Part shown: positions 39,329 to 49,408 of the stretch, in pieces
How positions within the stretch are numbered: position 1 is the first letter of the stretch
How the letters are laid out: every line of letters begins with the position of its first letter
The notes under the pieces: model-generated
Database searches by the model: none
What the model was told of the DNA's origin: nothing
What the model saw: only the letters and a program-made list of their open reading frames with translations
Made by a program: the position numbers and the translations under genes
Assembly: GCA_001549895.1 (NCBI GenBank)
Contig: AP014719.1
Span: 4,030,001-4,094,000 of the forward strand
Direction of reading: 5' to 3'
DNA: 64,000 nt
From: Arthrobacter sp. Hiyo8
Lineage (GTDB): Bacteria > Actinomycetota > Actinomycetes > Actinomycetales > Micrococcaceae

Positions 39329-40121
39329 ATGAGTTTCGATCCCGCTTCCCTCGTTTTCAGCCAGCCGGAGTCTGCCACGGACATCAGGGCATCCACCGTT
39401 TTGCCGGCGCACCGCGAAAACGTGGAATTCCGCACCGAAGACGGCAAGTTGCTTGTGGGTGAGCTGGCGCTGCCGGAATCCGGCGAGATCTCGGCGACCC
39501 TTATTACCCTGCACCCCTGCCAACGCACGGCGGATTCATGGATTCGCACGTCTACCGGAAGGCGTCCTATCGGCTTCCGGCGCTGGCCGGCGTCGCGGTT
39601 CTGCGCTTCAACACGCGGGGAACGCATTCGCCCCGGGTACCAGCCAGGGGCACTTCGACGAGGGCATCGGCGAGCGGTACGACGTCGAGGCTGCTGTTCG
39701 CTTCGCTGTGGAGCGCGGGCTTCCGAACCGCTGGTTGGTGGGCTGGTCCTTCGGCACCGAGCTGGCCTTGATGTACGGTGCGGTGGAACCGGTGGCTTCC
39801 CAAGTGGAGGGCGCCGTCCTGCTGTCTCCGCCGCTGCACCGTGCAACGGACGTGCATTTGAAGGAATGGGCTGCTTCGGGAAAGCCGCTGACGGTCCTGG
39901 TTCCGGAACACGACGACTATCTTCAGCCCGCCGAGGCCGCGGAACGATTCAGTTTGGTGCCCCAGGCCCGGGTGGTGGGGATCGACGGCGCCAAGCACTT
40001 GTGGGTCGGCGAGAAGTACGCTGCCCGGGTTTTGGACGAGATTGTGGACGACGTGACGGAAGCCGGTGCAGGACCCCATGGCTTGCCTCGCCAGTGGGCA
40101 GGCCCAGTGGCCACGGCCTAA
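39329..40121 (+). CDS. Alpha/beta hydrolase, frameshifted
   Basis: Cytoplasmic serine hydrolase of about 265 residues. An early strand is ATLITLHPLPTHGGFMDS after repair, VAVLRFNTRGTHSPRGTSQG holds the strand before the active site, the nucleophile elbow is LVGWSFGTELALM, and VLVPEHDDYLQP and GAKHLWVGE supply the acid and histidine. Frame changes near 39518 and near 39640. The substrate is unknown. The only neighbour in operon-like position is none: it is convergent with the AI-2E-family gene. Confidence 0.8.
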
Positions 40122-40145
40122 TGGCTACGGTTTAACAGCCACCGC

Positions 40146-41443
40146 TCAGTGGCGGTCCTGGCGGACGATGAAGACTTCCTTGATCAGCAGCATGATGGCT
40201 GCGGCCGTCGGGATGGCGATCAATGCACCGAGCACGCCCAGCAGGCTGCCGCCCGCGATCACCGAGATCACGGCGACAGCACCCGGGACGGCAACTGCCT
40301 TCTGCATGATGCGCGGAGAGATGAAGTAGGCCTCGAACTGCAGATAGGCGAAGTAGCAGATGGCGTAGATCACGGCGGTCTGCCAGCCGGCGGTCAAAGC
40401 CACCAGGATGACCACCACAGCGGCAATCAGCCCGCCTACCAAGGGGATGAAGGCAAGCAGGGCAACCACGAACGCCAACAGGACGCTGAACGGAATGCCC
40501 AGGATGCTCATGACGATGAACGCGAACAGCGCGTTGAGCAAGGCAACACAGACCTGGCCGATCACGTAGTTGCCCACCGAGCGCGTGATTTCTTCGGATA
40601 GCGCTTCCACCCGGGCCTGCGCGACCGTGGTGCGAGCCTGTATCCCCATCTCTTCATGGCAGGCAGGGCACCGAGGAAGTAGAGGCTGAGGACCAGGACG
40701 ATCAGCGTCCCGAAGACCCCGTTGGCCACGGTGGATCCGAAGCCGACGACGCCGCCGAAGATACCGCCCATGGCGTCCGGGTTCTTGACGAACTTGTCGA
40801 GTTCCTGGCTGATCTTGTCGCGGACGCCGAATTGGCTGTCCAGGGAGCGGAAGAAATCCGAATCCACGAAGCCCCGGATCCAGTCCGGAGCCTGCCGGAC
40901 GATCTGTGAGACCTGTTCCACGATGGTGGGGATCAGGGTGGCGAAAAACGCCGCCACTCCGGCAACGAGGACCCCGACGGCGATGACGACGCCGGCCGGG
41001 CGCGGCACCTTGCGCTCTTCGAGCCCGCGGACCACAGGGTCAAGTCCCAAGGCAATGAACAGGGCCGTCACGATCCACAACAGCAGTTGGGCGGTGTTGG
41101 TGCCGATGTAGTACAGCATGAGGGCGACGCCGACGCCGGCCGTGCCCATGAAGCCGACATACAGCGGGTGTTGCGCGGACATCCTCGGGCCAGGGGAACC
41201 GAAGCGCGGGCCGTCGGATTCATCCAAGGCGGGTTCGGCGGTTGCATCGTGCTCAAGTTCGGGAGGCATTTCGAAACGGACCCGCGGTTGGGCGCCGGGA
41301 ATGGGCTGGCGGAGGCGGCGCACGAAGGACGCCATCAGGCCCTCGCCGTGATCCCTGCCGTCTTGGGCAGACCCATCATCCAAGCCACCCGGGCTGGTGC
41401 CGGGCCCTTGTTCGGCGGGTGTGGGATCCTTGCGCTCTTTCAC
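40146..41443 (-). CDS. AI-2E family transporter (PF01594-type permease), frameshifted
   Basis: Polytopic membrane protein of about 433 residues. A hydrophilic N-terminal 95 residues precede the membrane domain; paired helices follow (PLYVGFMGTAGVGVALMLYY, LLLWIVTALFIALGLDPVV). The signature region is FIPLVGGLIAAVVVILVAL and the last helices are VLGALIAIPTAAAIMLLI. The frame changes near 40648 (TGGGGATACAG lacks a base on the plus strand). GTG 41443 opens the protein; an internal ATG at about residue 37 is an alternative. The family name is historical; substrates are mostly unknown, and some members are sodium/proton antiporters. Confidence 0.85.
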
Positions 41444-41595
41444 GTGTTTCAGCTGCCTTTTCGTTCCGCGGTCAGGCTCGAGGGGTGCCCGATGTCATGT
41501 TGTTCGCCACACTATCAGCAGGCCGGAATTGCCGAATTCTAGAGGGTAAGCCCTCCGGCGGGAAGCCCTCTGGGAGGACCCCGAACTGACTCCTT

Positions 41596-41613
41596 GGTAA
41601 CAAAACCGTTACC
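41596..41613. promoter_or_regulatory. Palindrome upstream of the DUF8094-like gene
   Basis: GGTAACAAAACCGTTACC is an inverted repeat with 6-bp arms and a 6-nt spacer, 21 nt before the ATG at 41635. It could be a regulator binding site. Confidence 0.4.
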
Positions 41614-41634
41614 CTTGAAGTTCAACGACCGCTG

Positions 41635-43437
41635 ATGATTGGTATTCCTGTGCGATTGAAGACTGCAGTTTCGCTGGTGCTGCTTGGCCTGCTGACACTG
41701 TTGGCCGGCATTGGCCAGCTGACCTTTTGGGCCCCGGCCGAGACCGTAACCGCGTCCGCCCCTGGCGACTCCAAAGCCGCTCCGCTGACGGTGATCACCC
41801 AAGACGTGTTGACCCACAAGGGCGGTCCGAGACAGATCAGCGTCAAGGGCGACGGCAAGTTCGTGTTGGCTGTGGGACGTCCGGATGACGTCGATGCGTG
41901 GGTCGGCAAGACCGCCCACAACACCATCAACGGCGTCTCCGAGGACGGCAAGTCCCTCCAGCTTGCAGGCACCGACGGCGAAGCAAACGCCCCCTCTCCT
42001 GCCGGATCGGACTTGTGGGTCCAAACGGAGAACGCCGACGGACAGCTGGAGTACACCTTCACCCCTCCCGCGAGCGGCAACTGGTCCCTCCTTCTGGCGA
42101 GCGACGGAACCAAGCCGGCGCCGTCGTCGGTCTCCATTACATTCGCCAATGATGCCACCATGCCGTGGGCCGTACCGCTCATCGTCATTGGCGCGATCCT
42201 CATTGTCGCGGGTGCGGCGTTGCCGTTCGTCAGCAAGTTCACCAAGGGCCGGGCGGCCGCCCCAACGGTCCGCGGGGCGGCGTAACCACCGGAAACTCCC
42301 CGGAGACCGCCAGCAAAGGCACCGCCGATGAAACCGACAAGGACCCCTGGGCGAGGACACACCTGCCGGGGACGCACCTGCCCAGGACACCAACAAAGGC
42401 ACAGCCGCGGGTCCCGCACTTCGTATTTCGCTTGTAGCCGCAGCTGTTGTGACGGCCCTCGTCGGTGGCACCGCGGCAGGTGCCCAAGCGGCCGAGACTC
42501 CTTCTCCCTCCGGATCCGCGACGGCGAGCCCGCGGGGACCGCCGGAGCGCAGAACGTCCCCGTCTTGGTGGACGCGCAGCTCAAGCGCATCCTGGACCAG
42601 GTCGCCGGCGCCGTGGCGGCCGGAGATGCCGCACGCGATGCCTCCAAACTTGCTCCCAGGGTTGACGGCGCGGAACTGCAGGTGCGCACGCAGAACTATA
42701 AAATACGGTCCCAGGTTGCTACTCACGAGGCGCGGATGCCCGTCCGGTCCAGCAAGTTGCTGGGCAGCGTCATCTCCAACCAGCGAACCTGGCCCCGCAC
42801 CGTGATCGCCCTGACCCAGGGCGATGGCAACGTGGTTCCCCAGGTCCTGACCCTCGTGCAGGCCTCGCCGCGGGAGAACTACAAGCTGAAGAGCACTTCC
42901 CCGCTTCAGCCGGGAACGTCCTTCCCGGCGATCCCCTTGGGCGGAACCGCGCAGTTGGCGGCCGGAGACAAGTCCGGGCTGCAGTACAGCGGGACCGAGG
43001 CGATGGCAGCCCTGGGCGATCGCTTGACCAAGGCCGATTCGGCATTCAAGGACAAGCTCGTGGAAGGCACCAACTCGCCCTACATAGCCGATGTCCTTGA
43101 CTACCAGGCGAGCACGGTCAAGTCCGGTACCAACGGCAATTTCACCTTCACGCACACGCCCTCTCCGACGGATACGGCAGTGTTCCGCACCTCCGACGGC
43201 GGCGCCGTGGTGGTGGGAAAGCTGAACTTCGATTTCACCAGCAAACCCAAGTCGGATGGAGACACGCTGACCGTGGACAAAGCCGCGGCAGTGCTCGCGG
43301 GCGGGGATTCCACGAAAGTCGGCCTTGTGCAGACCTTCTCGGAGTCGGTAGCCGTTTACATTCCGCCGGCAGGCTCGACCGCTCCCATGAAGCTCGTTGC
43401 CGCGGTCCGCGGCCTGGTGGGAGCCAGCTTCCAGTAG
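41635..43437 (+). CDS. Two-helix envelope protein, DUF8094-like, frameshifted
   Basis: About 601 residues. Helix 1 (residues 8-28, TAVSLVLLGLLTLLAGIGQL) is followed by a domain of about 150 residues, helix 2 (MPWAVPLIVIGAILIVAGAA), an acidic linker (TADETDKDPLGEDTPAGD), a further hydrophobic stretch (ISLVAAAVVTALVGGTAAG), and an extracytoplasmic domain of about 330 residues (LKRILDQVAGAVAAGDAARD, DYQASTVKSGTNGNFTF). Frame changes near 42262, 42345 and 42532, each a missing C. Separate reading would give two or three proteins; repaired it is one. No catalytic motif; DUF8094 membership is from memory of similar proteins. GTG 41650 is a possible alternative start. Confidence 0.65.
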
Positions 43438-43460
43438 GCAAATGCTGTCGGCGCAGCGGC

Positions 43461-43466
43461 TAGAGT
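43461..43466 (+). promoter_or_regulatory. Leaderless-type -10 box of the thioredoxin-like/TPR gene
   Basis: TAGAGT ends 7 nt before the ATG at 43474. Confidence 0.5.
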
Positions 43467-43473
43467 GGACGGT

Positions 43474-44436
43474 ATGAGTTCGCCAGGATCCCGTCCCGTC
43501 TCTCCAGCCGCTGCCAGCCAGCTCAACCTGCGCGGCGCCGTCGACCTCTCTGCATTGCGGCGCCCTGCGCCGGCGGCACCGAGCGGTGCCCCGGCTGCCT
43601 CCGCGGAAGCCGGGAAGCGGCCAGCCCCTTCGCGTAGATGCCACCGAGGCCAATTTCCAGGACCTCGTCCAGCTCTCCGCGCAGATTCCCGTCCTTTTCC
43701 TCTTGTGGTCCAATCGCTCCTTGGAGGCCTCGACCCTCCTTCATAGCCTCGAAGGCGTCGTCGAAAGCTACGCCGGCAAAGTGGTGCTGGCCGCGGCGGA
43801 CGTGGACGCGTTCCCGCAGCTTGCGCAGGCATTTCAGGTCCAGGCTGTCCCCACCGCCGTCGCGGTCCTGAAGGGCCAGCCCGTGCCGCTCTTCGAGGGC
43901 CCGCGTCGGACCAGGAAATCCGTGCCCTCATCGATGAACTCCTCAAGGTGGCCGAAGCCAACGGCGTAACGGGCAGCATCGGCGCTGGCCCCGCTGCTGC
44001 GGAGGCCCCTCCTTTGCCGCCGCTGCACCAGGCAGCCTTCGACGCCATTGAAGCGGGGGATTACGCCGCCGCCGCCAGTGCCTACCGCCAGGCGCTGGCC
44101 GAGAAACCGGCTGACGCCGAGGCGAAGGCCGGACTTGCCCAGGTGGAACTCATGGGCAGGATTGAGCTCCTGACGGCAACGGATGCCGAAGCCATGCGTC
44201 AGCGTGCGGCGGAGGAGCCGGACGATATCGAAGTACAGCTCACAGTGGCCGACCTCGACATCTCGGGCGGACACATCGAGGACGCGTTCAACCGCATCAT
44301 CGCATTCATTGGCCGCAACTTCGGGCCCGAGCGCGAGACGGCTCGTGTGCGCCTGCTGGAGCTGTTCGACGTCGTCGGCATTGCGGACCAACGCGTTGCC
44401 AAGGCCCGGCAAGGTCTGGCGCGGGTCCTCTTCTAA
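43474..44436 (+). CDS. Thioredoxin-like/TPR protein (YbbN/CnoX type), frameshifted
   Basis: About 321 residues: a Pro/Ala-rich start, a thioredoxin fold (about residues 55-150) and a C-terminal TPR-like domain (AFDAIEAGDYAAAASAYRQA, GHIEDAFNRIIAFIGRNFG). The active-site loop reads FLLWSNRSLEAS, with no CxxC, so it is not a disulfide enzyme. The cis-proline region VQAVPTAVAVLKGQ is kept. YbbN/CnoX proteins act as holdases and chaperone partners. Frame changes near 43612 and 43905. Its TAA overlaps the next ATG. Confidence 0.85.
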
Positions 44437-45538
44437 TGACGCAGCCGGCGTTGTTCAGTCCGCTTCAATTGCGCTCCTTGACGTTGCCGCATCGCGGCTG
44501 GGTTTCCCCGATGTGCCAATACAGCTGCTCGCCCGACGGCGGGGGCGGCGTGCCGAACGATTGGCACCTGGTGCATCTTGGAGCGTTTGCCACGGGCGGC
44601 GCGGCGCTCATCCTCACCGAGGCGTCGGCCGTCAGCCCGGAGGGGCGGATCAGCCCGCGGGACGCCGGACTGTACACGGACGAGCAAGCGGGCGCCTGGG
44701 AGCGGATTGTGGACTTCGTCCACCGCAACAGTGCGGTGGCGGCAAGATCGGCGTCCAACTGGCGCACGCCGGCCGCAAGGCTTCCACCTATTGGCCTTTC
44801 GCGGAAGAGAGCGGATCGGTAGCGGAGTCCGACGGCGGGTGGGTTACCCGCGGCCCCGGAGTTGAGGCCTTCGCCGGGCTTGCAGCTCCTCGCGCCATGA
44901 GCGAGGCGGACATCCACGCCGTGATTTCGGATTTCGCCGCGGCGGCCGGACGGGCTGTGGACGCCGGGTTCGACACGGTGGAGATCCACGGCGCGCATGG
45001 CTACCTCCTGCACCAATTCCAAAGCCCGCTCATCAATAAGCGCGAGGATTCCTGGGGAGGCAGCGAGGCGGCACGAAACCGCTTGATGCTTGCGGTCGTT
45101 GACGCCGTCCGTGCGGTCATTCCGGATTCGATGCCGTTGCTGCTGCGGATTTCCGCCAGTGATTGGGCCGAGGGCGGCATCGACATTGACGCCTCGGTGC
45201 GTCTCGCGAGGGCCGCGGCCGAGCGCGGCGTGGACTTGGTGGACGTCTCCAGCGGGGGTGCGGTGGCCCATCAGCGGATCAAGGCCGGCCCGGGATACCA
45301 GACGGGATTCTCCGAACAGATCCGGCGCGAAGCGGGAGTTCCCACCGGAGCCGTCGGATTCCTGACATCCTCAGGACAGGCCGAACACACTGTAGCTACG
45401 GGCCAAGCCGACGGTGTATTCATGGCACGGGCAGCCCTCCGCGATCCGCACTGGTGGCTCCGCGCGGCATTTGAACTCGGCTTCCCCTTGGATTGGGCGC
45501 CGCAGTATCAGCGCGCGGTTCCACGGCACAGCTTCTAG
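44436..45538 (+). CDS. NADH:flavin oxidoreductase, old yellow enzyme (YqjM-like), frameshifted
   Basis: FMN-dependent ene-reductase of about 367 residues. FMN- and substrate-binding motifs: VSPMCQYSC (with the YqjM-type Cys), VQLAHAGRKAS, EIHGAHGYLLHQFQSPLIN and NKREDSWGG. The C-terminal PHWW also matches YqjM. The frame changes near 44733 (AACAGTGCGG lacks a G). The ATG overlaps the preceding stop by one base, so both are probably co-translated. The physiological substrate is unknown. Confidence 0.92.
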
Positions 45539-45622
45539 GAGCTAGTCCTTTGGGATGAGGCGGATCCGTAAAGGCGCCCCGTAGTTCCCCCTCCGGGACG
45601 ACCCCTGGCACGGCCCCCGGGC

Positions 45623-45628
45623 TAGGCT
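45623..45628 (+). promoter_or_regulatory. Leaderless-type -10 box of the ABC ATPase gene
   Basis: TAGGCT ends 6 nt before the ATG at 45635. Confidence 0.5.
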
Positions 45629-45634
45629 GACTGC

Positions 45635-46426
45635 ATGACTGTCCAGCTTCCCGGTTCCCCTCCCACATCCCCGGTGCCCGCCTTGGCCCTGCGCGGACTG
45701 GCGAAACGCTTCGGCGGCAAAATCGCCGTCGACGGCATCAGCCTGGACGTCCCGTCCGGCTCCTTCTACGGCGTCGTTGGTCCCAATGGGGCGGGCAAGA
45801 CCACCACGTTGTCCATGGCCACCGGCCTCTTGCGGCCGGATTTCGGGACGGCCTACATCCACGGCGTGGATGTGTGGACGAAGCCGCTCGAAGCCAAGAA
45901 GCTGATGGGGATACTGCCCGACGGCGTCCGCCTCTTCGACCGCTTGACGGGTGAGCAGCTTGTTACTTACGCCGGCTTGCTCCGCGGCATGGACAGGGAC
46001 GTCGTTGCCCAAAGGGTGGGGGAGTTGATGGCCGCCCTGGATCTCAGCGCCGACGCCGGCACCCTCGTGGTGGACTACTCCGCCGGCATGACGAAGAAGA
46101 TTGCCCTCGCGTCGGCGCTCATCCATGCGCCCAGGCTGCTGGTGCTGGACGAGCCCTTTGAGTCCGTGGATCCCGTCTCGGCAGCCAATATCAGGGGAAT
46201 TCTTGACAACTATGTGGCCTCGGGAGGGACGGTCATCGTCTCGAGCCACGTCATGGACCTTGTGCAGCGCATGTGCGACCACGTAGCCGTCGTGGCTGCC
46301 GGCAGGGTCCTCGCCGCCGGTACCGTCGACGAGGTCCGCGATGGCGCCACGCTCGAGGACCGCTTTGTGCAGCTCGTGGGCGGCGGAAACCAGACGGGGG
46401 GCCTGGAATGGTTGCGCACCTTCTGA
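45635..46426 (+). CDS. ABC transporter ATP-binding protein
   Basis: 263 residues, intact. Walker A is VVGPNGAGKTTTLS, Walker B LLVLDEPFESVDP, and the H-loop VIVSSHVMD. The signature region is VVDYSAGMTKKIALASAL, which replaces LSGGQ by YSAGM and is common in exporters of this type. With the permease that starts 19 nt before its stop it makes a two-gene exporter. The substrate is unknown. Confidence 0.93.
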   Translation: MTVQLPGSPPTSPVPALALRGLAKRFGGKIAVDGISLDVPSGSFYGVVGPNGAGKTTTLSMATGLLRPDFGTAYIHGVDVWTKPLEAKKLMGILPDGVRLFDRLTGEQLVTYAGLLRGMDRDVVAQRVGELMAALDLSADAGTLVVDYSAGMTKKIALASALIHAPRLLVLDEPFESVDPVSAANIRGILDNYVASGGTVIVSSHVMDLVQRMCDHVAVVAAGRVLAAGTVDEVRDGATLEDRFVQLVGGGNQTGGLEWLRTF

Positions 46427-47977
46427 GCCTGAAGTGGCGGCTCCTGCTGAACGGCTTTCGGCGCAGCCCCGGCCAGCTTGTGGGAATCGCGATCGGAGGG
46501 CTCTATGCGCTGGGGTCGTCGCGACCCTCGTGGTGACGCTCGTCGCCCTGCGGTGGCCGACGCCGAGACGGCCCACACCGCCGTCGTCCTCGGTGGCGCC
46601 GCCGCGATCCTTGCCTGGGCAATCGTTCCCCTGATGGCCTCGGCCGCCGACATGACGCTTGACCCTTCCCGCTTCACGACGTCGGCGATTCCCATGCGCC
46701 AGCTGCTGGCCGGGCTTACCCTCGCCGGATTCATCGGATTGCCGGGCTTGTCCACGACGATTGTGGCCTTGTTCACTGCGGCCACATGGTGGCGCAGCGT
46801 GCCGGCGGCGCTCGGCGCCCTGCTGGGTGCCGTGCTGGGCGTGCTGAGCTGCGTGGTCCTGTCGAAAGTCATCACGACGGCGACTGCAAGCCTCGCGGCC
46901 TCCCGCCGTTTCAAAGACGTGAGCAGCATTGTGGTCTTTGTGCCACTCGTGCTGATGGGACCGATCGTAGCCGGCGTCTTCAGGGGAGTATCCGGTTCCA
47001 CGGGCTATCTCCCGGAACTTGCCCGGACGGTCTCCTGGACTCCACTCGGAGCTTCCTGGTCGCTTGGCGGGGATCTGGCGTCCGGAGATATTGCCGCCGC
47101 CGGCCTGAAGGCAGTGATCGGCCTCGCCACTCTCCTCGTGTTGTTTGCCGCCTGGAATGCGTTGCTCAAGCGGGCGCTGGTCACTCCGCCATATTCGGGT
47201 GGATCAAGGAAACGCGGCGGCAAACTTGGCTTGTTCGGACTGCTGCCGGCAACTCCCACCGGTGCCATTGCCGCACGCTCCCTCAGCTACTGGGTCCGCG
47301 ATCCGCGCTACGCAGCTTCGCTGATGGTGGTCCCGTTGTTGCCCGTGATTTTCCTGTTCCAGTCAGCGCAGTCCGGAAGCTACTCCATGCTGGTGATTCT
47401 GGGACCCATGGCCGCCTTTGTCCTCGCATGGTCTATTTCCGCGGATGTCTCCTACGACAACACCGCCTTTGCCTTGCATCTGGCCACCGGGGTCCGCGGC
47501 ATTCACGACCGGCTCGGCCGGGCCTTGGCCTGCCTGGCATTCGCCCTCCCGGTGGTGTTGATCTTCGCCGTCGGGCCCTTTTTCCTGACCGGCGACTGGG
47601 GCTGGTTGCCCGGTGTCCTGGGTCTTTCCCTCGGTGTGCTGTTCACCGGACTGGGCCTGGCCTCCATCGTGTCGGCACGGTACACGTCCACCGTGCCGTT
47701 GCCCGGTGACAGCCCGTTCAAGAAGCCGCCGGGAAACGTTGCCCAGACACTGGCGGTCCAGTTCGGGGGAATGGCAGTCTTGTTCCTCCTCGTCCTTCCG
47801 GAGCTTGTCCTGGTGATTGTCCAGTCGGTCACGGGCGATCCACTGTGGGGATGGATCAATCTGGCAATTGGTACGGTTCTCGGAGCGGCATTGTTCGTTG
47901 CGGGTGTCCGGATCGGCGGCCGATGGCTTGACCGGCGCGGGCCGGAGCTCTTCGCGCAATTGAGCGTCAACCGTTGA
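46408..47977 (+). CDS. ABC transporter permease, frameshifted
   Basis: About 524 residues with about 12 hydrophobic segments (for example ADAETAHTAVVLGGAAAILA, LLGAVLGVLSCVVLSKV, LVILGPMAAFVLAWSISADV). It resembles large ABC-2 exporter permeases. Frame changes near 46515 and 46545. The ATG is inside the ATPase gene, so the two are coupled. No substrate clue. Confidence 0.85.
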
Positions 47978-48070
47978 TTCCATGAACGACAATGACAAGT
48001 TATGGGACATGGGATAACCTCGAGTTTGAACCAGTCGATCCGGGAAACACAGCTAGAAAGGTCGTGGACG

Positions 48071-48853
48071 ATGGAAGTTGTCATCCTTCCGGGAAGCAAG
48101 CAGATCGGGGCGCTTGCCGCGGATGCCATCGAGGCGCTGCTCCTCCGAAAGCCGAATGCCGTCCTGGGCCTGGCCACAGGGTCCTCTCCGCTCCCTGTCT
48201 ACGACGAATTGGCGCGCCGCCATCAGGAAAGGGGCCTCGACTTCAGCCAGGCACACGCCTTCGCCCTTGACGAATACGTGGGGCTCGAGCCTGGCCATCC
48301 GGAGTCGTACCGTGAAGTCATCCGCCGTGAATTCACGGACCGCGTCAACATCGACCCCTCCAACGTCCACAGCCCGGACGGTACCGCGGCCGACCTTCCC
48401 GCGGCCTGCCAAGCGTACGAGGACTCCATGCGCGAACTCGGCGGCGTTGACTTGCAGATCCTCGGCGTGGGCACCGACGGCCATATTGGATTCAACGAGC
48501 CCGGCTCATCGCTCGCTTCGCGGACCCGGATCAAGACGCTGATCGAGCAGACCCGCAAGGACAACGCACGGTTCTTCAAGAGCATCGACGATGTTCCCCA
48601 CCACGTGGTCACGCAGGGTTTGGGAACCATCATGGATGCCCGGCACGTGGTCCTGATCGCTACGGGTGCCCAGAAAGCCCAGGCCGTCAGGGACTTCGTC
48701 GAGGGGCCGGTTGCTGCCATTTGCGCGGCATCAGTGCTGCAGATGCACCAGCACGCCACCATCTTGATCGATGAGGCTGCGGCGTCCTCGCTCAAGCTCG
48801 CCGACTACTATCGCCACACCTATGACAACAAGCCGAAATGGCAGAGCATCTGA
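48071..48853 (+). CDS. nagB: Glucosamine-6-phosphate deaminase
   Basis: Converts glucosamine-6-P to fructose-6-P and ammonia, the step after NagA. Motifs: VLGLATGSSPLPVYDEL (phosphate loop), AFALDEYVGL, ILGVGTDGHIGFNEPGSS (catalytic) and residues near the end KLADYYRHTYDNKP. 260 residues, intact. ATG 48071 is chosen over the upstream in-frame ATG because AGAAAGG precedes it. Confidence 0.95.
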   Translation: MEVVILPGSKQIGALAADAIEALLLRKPNAVLGLATGSSPLPVYDELARRHQERGLDFSQAHAFALDEYVGLEPGHPESYREVIRREFTDRVNIDPSNVHSPDGTAADLPAACQAYEDSMRELGGVDLQILGVGTDGHIGFNEPGSSLASRTRIKTLIEQTRKDNARFFKSIDDVPHHVVTQGLGTIMDARHVVLIATGAQKAQAVRDFVEGPVAAICAASVLQMHQHATILIDEAAASSLKLADYYRHTYDNKPKWQSI

Positions 48854-48885
48854 CACGGTGCATCTGATCGCGAAGCTGCAGCGGC

Positions 48886-48891
48886 TAAGAT
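48886..48891 (+). promoter_or_regulatory. Leaderless-type -10 box of the DUF3039 gene
   Basis: TAAGAT ends 7 nt before the ATG at 48899. Confidence 0.5.
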
Positions 48892-48898
48892 GGATGGC

Positions 48899-49228
48899 AT
48901 GACGACGCTGCCTCCGGACCCATTCGAAAACGATCCCATGCGCGAGCTTTCCGGAGCCGGAACTTCCACTGCAACCATTGAGCGCGAGGAATTGCGCCAA
49001 GAAGTGGAACCCGGTGACCGGGAGCGTTTCTCGCACTATGTCCGCAAGGAAAAGATCATGGAGTCCGCCCTGACGGGCGAACCCGTGATTGCGCTGTGCG
49101 GTAAAGTGTGGACCCCTGGCCGGGACCCGCAGAAGTTCCCGGTCTGCCCCGAGTGCAAAGAAATCTATGAAGGACTTCGCCCGGGTAACGACGGCGGAGA
49201 CAAAGGCGGCTCGGGCGGCTCCAAGTAG
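48899..49228 (+). CDS. DUF3039 family protein
   Basis: 109 residues, intact. An acidic start (PPDPFENDPMRELSG) is followed by the conserved GDRERFSHYVRKEKIMES and a probable zinc site, ALCGKVWTPGRDPQ with PVCPECKEIYEGL (three Cys). Widespread in Actinobacteria, function unknown. It precedes the DEAD/DEAH helicase gene; a GC-rich hairpin lies between them. Confidence 0.85.
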   Translation: MTTLPPDPFENDPMRELSGAGTSTATIEREELRQEVEPGDRERFSHYVRKEKIMESALTGEPVIALCGKVWTPGRDPQKFPVCPECKEIYEGLRPGNDGGDKGGSGGSK

Positions 49229-49265
49229 CGAGTAAGCCCCAGTAGTCGGGTATTTCCTGGTAGTA

Positions 49266-49289
49266 GGCGGGGGAACGCTTTCCCCTGCC
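49266..49289 (+). terminator. GC-rich hairpin after the DUF3039 gene
   Basis: GGCGGGGGAA (49266-49275) pairs with TTCCCCTGCC (49280-49289), one G-T wobble, 4-nt loop. There is no T-run, so it may be a weak terminator or an mRNA end. The rest of the 180-bp gap to the helicase shows a T-rich stretch near 49333-49350. Confidence 0.45.
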
Positions 49290-49408
49290 TGTGTGCTGCC
49301 CTGCGTGATTCGGCGCATCCGGAACAGATTGGTGTTTTTTGTGGTTATTTGGGTTTCGCTGGCTGCAGCGGCCTTGCTTGGAATCGTTGCTGGTCGGGGG
49401 GAATCCGC

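Noticed and set aside
40146..41443. Calling the permease an autoinducer-2 exporter
   Set aside because: The family name does not establish the substrate, and there is no quorum-sensing gene nearby.
41539..43713. 724-residue open frame on the minus strand
   Set aside because: It runs antisense to the DUF8094-like gene and into the thioredoxin-like gene, with Arg/Gly/Ala-rich low-complexity composition and no family signature.
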